The position numbers and the translations under genes are program-made. Under the pieces are notes generated by a model. That model did not search any database, was not told the DNA's origin, and worked only from the letters and a program-made list of their open reading frames with translations. A DNA stretch of 46,247 nucleotides from Thermoplasmata archaeon. GTDB taxonomy: Archaea; Thermoplasmatota; Thermoplasmata; Thermoplasmatales; Thermoplasmataceae. Positions 41,343 through 46,247 of the stretch are shown here, one piece after another (position 1 is the stretch's first letter; the number at the start of each line of letters is the position of its first letter). The DNA is taken from contig JAKACH010000005.1 of assembly GCA_021821635.1 (NCBI GenBank), forward strand, positions 1 through 46,247, written 5' to 3'.

Positions 41343-42668
41343 ATGATAAATATCCTTAACAATTTCTGGGTCCTCTTTGCAGCTGCACTTGTATTCATGA
41401 TGACAATTTCTGTGGGGTTCCTGGAGATTGGTGAACTCGGCACCAAGCTTTACAGGAGTTTATATAAGACTATTCTCATAACAGGGATTTCATTCATAGT
41501 TATGGCTTTTATAGGGTTCAATACTGCCTTTGCACCGACCATTTACGGTATTATCGGAAATCCATTCTATGCACAGGGATCATTTATGAGTGTTCTGGCG
41601 TCTCCCACTGCAGTATTTACCACTGAGTGGTGGTCCACAACGTCCCAGTATTTTGGCACAGGTCTCCTTAGCATTACCTATTTCATGTTTGAAACTGCAT
41701 TTGCGTCGGTCACTCTGGCCGTGGTATCTGTGGTGATTTTACGAAAGGTTAAAATGTCAGCCTTTGCGATCTTTTCCATAGTTTATTTCATCGTTATATA
41801 CAATCTTCCGGCCGCATGGATATGGAATCCTACCGGCTGGCTTTACCTGCTGGGAATGAGAGACTTTGCCGGGGGTCTTGTAGTTCATGGAGCTGCAGGT
41901 TTTGCAGGTATTGCTATACTGCTAAGGATAAGGCAGGAGGAAAAGAAGAAAAACCTGGCGGAAAGTCCCCAGGAAACTTTTCATATAAACTATGGTTTTC
42001 TGGCACTGGCAATTCTTTTACTCATGCTTGGATGGCTCGGATTTAATCCGGGGAGTGTACTAGCATTCAATTACGACACGCTGATTGTGGTTATGACAAC
42101 ATTCACTGCAGCATTTGCCGGAATGATTTCCACACTTGTCGCAGGTTTTATTATCAACAAAGATAAGGGAGGTGTGCTTCAGGCAACAAATGGAATTTTA
42201 ATGGGGCTAATCATTATCACTCCCCTTGCTGGTTTTGTAAGTCCGCTATCAGCATTTGCATTGGGAATTATTGGAGGACCGCTGTTTGTATCTGCCGAGG
42301 TGTATTTCTCCAAAATAAAATCTATTAGTGATCCTATAGGGCTCCTGCCGGGGCACTTAACCGGTGGTTTATTCGGAGTCGTTATGATAGCGTTTTTCAC
42401 ACAGCACAGTTATGCAGTACTCTCGGGAAATTCCGTCCTTCCCAGTGGTTTCCTCTTTGGAGGAGGATTAGCTGCCGCTCACACACTGGGAATTGAAACC
42501 CTTGGAATTGTGGTTGTGGCCGTGACGGTATTCAGCCTTTCCTATGCCACTATATTCCTCATAAGCAAGGCAATGCATGGTATACTGGAGGATTACGGCC
42601 GATCAAATTCTGCAGATCATCCTTTCATGACAGTTCAGTCTTCAAGCGAGGTCGGTTCGAAAAAATAA
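41343..42668 (+). CDS. amt: Ammonium transporter, Amt family (divergent)
   Basis: 441-aa polytopic membrane protein. Amt landmarks: RDFAGGLVVHGAAGFAG with the substrate-site Asp174 and first pore His182, GWLGFNPGS (normally W-FN-GS), ATNGILMGLIIITPLAGFV, and GLLPGHLTGGLFG with the second pore His338. The first half is less conserved, e.g. WWSTTSQYFGTGLLSITYFM in place of the usual E-cluster region. It imports ammonium/ammonia across the cytoplasmic membrane. There is no GlnK gene beside it, which is unusual for amt. It lies between the two tRNA-Val 3'-end repeats, next to a divergent HTH gene. Confidence 0.9.
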   Translation: MINILNNFWVLFAAALVFMMTISVGFLEIGELGTKLYRSLYKTILITGISFIVMAFIGFNTAFAPTIYGIIGNPFYAQGSFMSVLASPTAVFTTEWWSTTSQYFGTGLLSITYFMFETAFASVTLAVVSVVILRKVKMSAFAIFSIVYFIVIYNLPAAWIWNPTGWLYLLGMRDFAGGLVVHGAAGFAGIAILLRIRQEEKKKNLAESPQETFHINYGFLALAILLLMLGWLGFNPGSVLAFNYDTLIVVMTTFTAAFAGMISTLVAGFIINKDKGGVLQATNGILMGLIIITPLAGFVSPLSAFALGIIGGPLFVSAEVYFSKIKSISDPIGLLPGHLTGGLFGVVMIAFFTQHSYAVLSGNSVLPSGFLFGGGLAAAHTLGIETLGIVVVAVTVFSLSYATIFLISKAMHGILEDYGRSNSADHPFMTVQSSSEVGSKK

Positions 42669-42772
42669 AAATGTGATATGAAAAAATGAATACCGATTTA
42701 TTATAGATTTTAGTTCTGTTATGTGCATGAAAATTAAATAGATTCATATAACATTGCCACAATTTTTATGTG

Positions 42773-43893
42773 GAGGTTTTCCTAAAACCTTCACTTCAAC
42801 CTTATATCTTTCTTGATTCCTGTAAAATCAACCTTAATCAAGAATATTGTGTGAAGCATGGTGTGTTTTACTATGTTTATACATCCATTTTCTCCTAAAT
42901 TTCCATAGCTTACGCTGTCCGGTCAAGAAATCTTGACCTTACAAGGTTGTAACAAATAGCAGTAAAATATGTCTTTACTCTCACCCTCTGCACAGTTGTT
43001 ACCATTACATGGCCAAAGCGGAACATCCTCTTGAAGAATGCATAGGGATGTTCCACCATGGATCGAATGCGGGATATTCGGAGATTCCTGCGTATGCTCT
43101 TCATGGGAAGTGAATGTCCCCTTACGGATCGATCCATTGTGCCATTGATCCCTTTGCAATCGGATCCGAAATAACCCTTATCCCGGTAACATATGATTCC
43201 TGGAAGACTGAGATCGATCTGCGAATCATGCACGTTCGCAGGCGTTACTGATAATTTTTCAATTATCTTTATCTCATTGACAAGGGTATGCGCCTTGTAG
43301 CCGAAGTGATGCTCATTATTCTTTGTCGCCGATGATCCATCCTTAGATCTGCGTGTATTGGCATCATCACCCCTTGGCTTTCCATACTCTCCCTTATCTG
43401 CCTCTATGAAGGAAGCGTCTTGCATATTGCCCTTCTTGATTCTGATTCGTTTCGCCATGATCTGGTCTCTTATCTCGTTGAAAACGAGACGATCCTTTCC
43501 TGTTTTCGATAATCGTTCACGGAAATAACAGATTGTGTTCCGGTCGGGTAATTTCTCAGGATATCCCAGGAAATTAAGGAACGATATCCGATCCCTGATT
43601 TCACGTTCCACCTGCGGATCTGAGAGATTGTACCACTGTTGCAGTAAAAGAATCTTCACCATCAGGATGGGATCATAATTTGGTCTTCCACCCTTTTCCG
43701 TATAATTCTCATAGAGATCTGACAATATTGGCCTTATCCGTTCGAAATCAATGCGATCAGATATGCCGGTTAAGGGATCGCCAAGTGTTTCAATCTCCTT
43801 GTATAGTTCGGATAATCCGGTGTGGTAAAGGTTCATAGATATTGATCATGAGGTCATGAAAAAGGTTTTCGGTGATGGTTTTTGGAAATCCTC
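42773..43893 (-). mobile_element. IS5-family-type insertion sequence, apparently complete
   Basis: One transposase gene flanked by terminal inverted repeats. The left end begins GAGGTTTTCCTAAAACCTTC (42773), and the right end read inward from 43893 begins GAGGATTTCCAAAAACCATC. They match at 19 of the first 22 positions. Size is ~1.12 kb. I see no clear target-site duplication at 42772/43894. The element sits between amt and the right copy of the tRNA-Val repeat. Confidence 0.8.
42910..43836 (-). CDS. IS5-type DDE transposase
   Basis: 308 aa, intact. The N-terminal DUF772-like region (GGRPNYDPILMVKILLLQQW, SFLNFLGYPEKLPDRNTICY) is followed by a DDE catalytic core: D140 in MQDASFIEAD, D219 in CYRDKGYFGSD and E262 in SMVEHPYAFFKRMF (the Y-(2)-R-(3)-E-type region with HP-A--K). 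HHFGYKAHTLVN is the usual strand before the second acid. It cuts and joins the IS ends. No frameshift or stop, so the element may still be active. Confidence 0.92.
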   Translation of the reverse strand: MNLYHTGLSELYKEIETLGDPLTGISDRIDFERIRPILSDLYENYTEKGGRPNYDPILMVKILLLQQWYNLSDPQVEREIRDRISFLNFLGYPEKLPDRNTICYFRERLSKTGKDRLVFNEIRDQIMAKRIRIKKGNMQDASFIEADKGEYGKPRGDDANTRRSKDGSSATKNNEHHFGYKAHTLVNEIKIIEKLSVTPANVHDSQIDLSLPGIICYRDKGYFGSDCKGINGTMDRSVRGHSLPMKSIRRNLRISRIRSMVEHPYAFFKRMFRFGHVMVTTVQRVRVKTYFTAICYNLVRSRFLDRTA

Positions 43894-43981
43894 ATTAATT
43901 TTATAATAGAATAATAAGTATAAACTTTTGCGCTTCAGTTACTCCCCCAACTGGAACTATAGTCTCTCAATATGTTGAATA

Positions 43982-43998
43982 AATCCGGTCGGGCCCAT
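43982..43998 (+). repeat. Putative attachment-site repeat (right copy of the tRNA-Val 3' end)
   Basis: AATCCGGTCGGGCCCAT, identical to 40916-40932. The upstream part of the tRNA is absent, so this is only the 3' tail. Together they frame a 3,066-bp unit (start to start) holding the HTH gene, amt and the IS. No integrase gene is present between them. Confidence 0.75.
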
Positions 43999-44129
43999 AA
44001 ATATAATAATTGGGATATAATTATATTTTTGAAAGCTTAGAACTTTGCCCTAGTATTGCATTTTTCGGAGAAAATCTATTGATTGAAATCCAAAACAATG
44101 TTTATTAAACCTGCTATAATGTGTATACT

Positions 44130-44381
44130 ATGGACCAAGAAATCCAGATGGACATTAAAGATGTGAGACTCACCGTCGAAAAGCACCTTAAAGATTTAGG
44201 TATTGAGGGTCCGGCTAGGATTGCATCCGCACAATTCAATCAGGGTTACTGGAGTGTTGTTGTTGTCTATTCAAGAGACATAGAGGTTGGAGATAAGAAG
44301 CAAAAGACAGGTATAATTGCCGCATTGGTAATCGATGATACCACCAGAAAAGTTGAGGCATTCAAAGAGAATCCAACATAA
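44130..44381 (+). CDS. Small hypothetical protein (83 aa)
   Basis: Not recognised. Starts MDQEIQMDIKDVRLTVEKHL at ATG 44130, ~25 nt after the TATA-like TTTATTAAA (leaderless); a GTG at 44121 in frame is less likely. The second half has strands and a charged loop: GYWSVVVVYSRDIEVGDKKQ, TGIIAALVIDDTTRKVEAF. It looks like a compact alpha+beta protein. It ends 14 nt before the retropepsin-like gene, so the two are probably one transcript and may work together. Confidence 0.65.
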   Translation: MDQEIQMDIKDVRLTVEKHLKDLGIEGPARIASAQFNQGYWSVVVVYSRDIEVGDKKQKTGIIAALVIDDTTRKVEAFKENPT

Positions 44382-44395
44382 GGACGCTTTTTCAC

Positions 44396-44755
44396 ATGGG
44401 ATTGATCATCGATCAGATTGAAATAAAGGGCACAATCAAGAGTGTCAAAGTCTCCGCTTTGATAGATTCTGGAGCTGAAGGGAACTATATCAGTGCTGTA
44501 TTGCCCAATGGAATCCGGCCAGAACAACTTGGATTTGTATCTTACGGTGAAATTCCCGTTTCAATTCCAGGGTTATCCATCAGAGAATTGCATGGTTCCC
44601 TGACATTCGAGAATCTAAAACTGAACGGGGTTATCGTTTCTGAGCCGGAATTCATAATTCTCGAAAATATAGATTTTCCAGCCATAATTGGAGTGGAAAT
44701 ACTTCAAATGATTGGATTGAAACTGGACTTCAGAACCGATACCATGCGGATCTGA
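44396..44755 (+). CDS. Retropepsin-like aspartic protease-type protein (clan AA)
   Basis: 119 aa, single domain. VSALIDSGAEGNYIS contains the D24-S-G-A active-site motif of retroviral-type aspartic proteases, and AIIGVEILQMIGLKLDF contains the hydrophobic-hydrophobic-Gly motif (IIG) that packs under it. The middle has strands (VSYGEIPVSIPGL, RELHGSLTFENLKLNGV). Such single-domain proteins work as homodimers, each giving one Asp. Being short and without a signal, it should be cytoplasmic. Target unknown. Start ATG 44396; it follows the 83-aa gene by 14 nt. Confidence 0.75.
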   Translation: MGLIIDQIEIKGTIKSVKVSALIDSGAEGNYISAVLPNGIRPEQLGFVSYGEIPVSIPGLSIRELHGSLTFENLKLNGVIVSEPEFIILENIDFPAIIGVEILQMIGLKLDFRTDTMRI

Positions 44756-44839
44756 ATATCCAGTTATTCTTAAAAAAACAAGAAGAAACCAATTTTCAGT
44801 TTCACTTTTCCATTTCTTTATCAGTTGTGATCGAGAAAA

Positions 44840-46136
44840 CCTACCTCTTCAGGGGTGGGATGAAAGCGAACACACATCTTTAATGATTGCAAAGCAATTG
44901 CATAAATAGCATGTTCAAAGCCTATAAGTTCCGATTGTATCCTGATGAGGAACAGCAACTTCTCCTGGAAAAGCACTTTGGATCATGTAGGTTTGTATGG
45001 AATCATTTTCTTGATTCCAGTAACAAGAGATACGTTGAAACTGGCAAAGGGATGAGTTACAAGGATGCGTCGGTTCTCCTTCCCGCATTGAAGGAAGAAA
45101 GGGAGTGGTTGAACGAGGTCAATTCACAAAGCCTGCAACAGGAATTGATGCATCTTGACAGTGCATTTCATGGATTCTTCAGGAAGATTTCAGGATATCC
45201 CGCCTTCAGGAAAAAAAGAAACGGTGGTTCATTCACGGTTCCCCAGCATTTCACCATTAAGGACAATCATCTTACAATCCCTAAGTTCAAGACCCCATTG
45301 CGTCTCTTCATGCACAGGAACATTGAAGGTGAAATGAGAAGCCTCACCATATCAAAGACGCCATCGGGTAAATATTATGCCTCAATACTCGCTGAGACCG
45401 GAAAGAAAATACCTGGACCTGTAAGGATTGAAGCATGTACATCCATTGGCATTGATGTCGGCATAAAGGTATTCCTCACGACATCGGATGGATTGCAAAT
45501 TGACAATCCCAAAAATCTCAAGAAATCGGAAAAGAAACTGGCGTTATTGCAGAAGAGGCTCTCCCGAAAGCAGAAAGGATCAAAAAACATGAATAAGGCA
45601 AGAATCAAGGTTGCAACAGCGCAGGAACACATAGCAAACCAGAGAATGGATTTCCACAACAAGGTATCAGATGCAATGCTCAGGGCATATGACACCGTAA
45701 TAACGGAAGACCTGAACGTTTCGGGCATGATGAAGAACCATCATCTCGCAAGGAGCATAGCAGATGCAGGATGGTCGTCTTTCATGGCAATGCTGAAAAC
45801 CAAGGCATTGCAGAGAGGTAAGAGCATAATAGATATAGGAAGGTTCGATCCTTCATCAAGGATGTGCTCCCATTGTGGATATACCTACAACCTGAAACTC
45901 AGTGAGAGGAAATGGATCTGCCCGCAATGCAATACCGCACATGATAGGGAATGGAATGCCGCAAAAAACATAAAGCAGTTCGGTCTCATAAAGACCGGAA
46001 TACCCACGGACAGTGGGGAATTAACGCCTGTGGACAGGAGTATGGATACCCTGATCTTTCTCGCAAGGGAGGGAATAGGGCAGGTACACTGGCTGAAACA
46101 GGAAGCCCACGCTCTTTAGGCGTGGGAGGATGTCAC
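44840..46136 (+). mobile_element. IS200/IS605-superfamily element with tnpB only (IS1341-like)
   Basis: Left-end hairpin at 44840-44859 (CCTACCTC pairing with GGGGTGGG through G-U pairs, loop TTCA). Right-end hairpin at 46106-46126 (CCCACGC and GCGTGGG), followed by AGGATGTCAC ending at 46136, a typical right-end form for archaeal tnpB elements. No tnpA (Y1 transposase) gene is present, so it cannot move on its own. Exact left boundary and target motif are not resolved. Confidence 0.65.
44911..46119 (+). CDS. tnpB: TnpB, RNA-guided RuvC nuclease of a transposon
   Basis: 402 aa from ATG 44911 (MFKAYKFRLYPDEEQQ); a TTG at 44887 in frame would add eight unrelated residues. RuvC catalytic acids all present: D182 (IGIDVGIK), E266 (VITEDLNVSG) and D345 (AHDREWNAAKN). 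Zinc ribbon cysteines C319, C322, C337 and C340 (CSHCG and CPQC) lie between the second and third acids, as normal for TnpB. GRFDPSSRMCSHCG is the usual linker. The nuclease cuts DNA matching a guide next to a target motif, helping the transposon persist. The stop codon lies in the loop of the right-end hairpin. Confidence 0.93.
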   Translation: MFKAYKFRLYPDEEQQLLLEKHFGSCRFVWNHFLDSSNKRYVETGKGMSYKDASVLLPALKEEREWLNEVNSQSLQQELMHLDSAFHGFFRKISGYPAFRKKRNGGSFTVPQHFTIKDNHLTIPKFKTPLRLFMHRNIEGEMRSLTISKTPSGKYYASILAETGKKIPGPVRIEACTSIGIDVGIKVFLTTSDGLQIDNPKNLKKSEKKLALLQKRLSRKQKGSKNMNKARIKVATAQEHIANQRMDFHNKVSDAMLRAYDTVITEDLNVSGMMKNHHLARSIADAGWSSFMAMLKTKALQRGKSIIDIGRFDPSSRMCSHCGYTYNLKLSERKWICPQCNTAHDREWNAAKNIKQFGLIKTGIPTDSGELTPVDRSMDTLIFLAREGIGQVHWLKQEAHAL

Positions 46137-46156
46137 CTATTCTAGGTATAAAGAAC
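45990..46156 (+). ncRNA. Probable omega RNA (TnpB guide RNA) overlapping the 3' end of tnpB
   Basis: In this family the guide RNA scaffold is made from the end of tnpB and the transposon right end, with the guide taken from just past the element. The right-end hairpin at 46106-46126 and the boundary at 46136 fit. The guide would begin at 46137 (CTATTCTAGGTATAAAGAAC). The 5' limit is a guess and no transcript evidence is available. Confidence 0.4.
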
Positions 46157-46247
46157 TGGACTTGATGAGCCATGTGACTTCTACGAGTCCATGCAAATAC
46201 GGAATTAATGCCATAGCAATGTCTTCTGCTATACAGGAATCTTTCCT

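Noticed and set aside
42773-43893. Target-site duplication for the IS5-type element
   Set aside because: Flanks ...TTATGTG and ATTAATT... share no convincing direct repeat, so none is claimed.

Overview
The window reads as the chromosome of an acidophilic archaeon of the order Thermoplasmatales. This is inferred from content: archaeal-type genes (sn-glycerol-1-phosphate dehydrogenase, deoxyhypusine synthase, archaeal-style S7 and S12, a YchF-like GTPase with a TGS domain), a large secreted S53 acid peptidase, cell-surface proteins built from Asn/Thr/Ser-rich 'ESGLP' modules, and many genes with a TATA box about 25 nt before the start codon (leaderless transcripts). I cannot name the species.

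Layout. (1) 1-4,900 is AT-rich accessory DNA: the N-terminus of a secreted protein running off the left edge, then a block holding two complete toxin-antitoxin operons (VapBC and MazEF) flanked by two copies of a ~250-bp repeat. The right copy runs into an intact tRNA-Leu(UAG); the left copy ends in a decayed 5' half of the same tRNA. Broken gene pieces and a SAM methyltransferase without a usual start codon follow. (2) 4,912-20,073 holds the S53 peptidase, a minus-strand run (QueA-like protein, short-chain dehydrogenase, unknown 122-aa protein, PolX/PHP polymerase, secreted 559-aa protein), then a plus-strand DsrE-like / unknown / TauE set, a 49-aa coiled-coil protein, a hemerythrin-like protein, and an ABC-2 exporter. 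(3) 20,186-26,677 (minus) is a tight six-gene operon for a membrane complex related to group 4 hydrogenases and complex I. Its large subunit lacks all four Ni-Fe cysteines, so it fits the 'Ehr' (energy-converting-hydrogenase-related) type. (4) 26,897-40,759 is mostly housekeeping: GT4 glycosyltransferase, ornithine cyclodeaminase family, deoxyhypusine synthase, CopD-like and MFS membrane proteins, rps12-rps7, a surface protein, a broken YbjQ-like gene, VOC, YceI with a divergent HxlR regulator, and an operon of EgsA, UPF0179 and a GTPase next to an Ntn-type asparaginase. (5) 40,860 to the end is accessory again: tRNA-Val(GAC), whose last 17 nt recur 3.07 kb downstream, framing a small HTH gene, an ammonium transporter and an intact IS5-type element; then a two-gene operon with a retropepsin-like protein and a stand-alone TnpB element whose stop codon lies in its right-end hairpin.

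How the genes work together. The Ehr complex probably couples ferredoxin-level redox chemistry to ion movement. EgsA makes the archaeal lipid backbone. The S53 peptidase and the 555-aa protein share a surface module. The most distinctive features are the two tRNA-associated islands (toxin-antitoxin at tRNA-Leu, amt at tRNA-Val), neither with a visible integrase, and the Cys-less Ehr operon.
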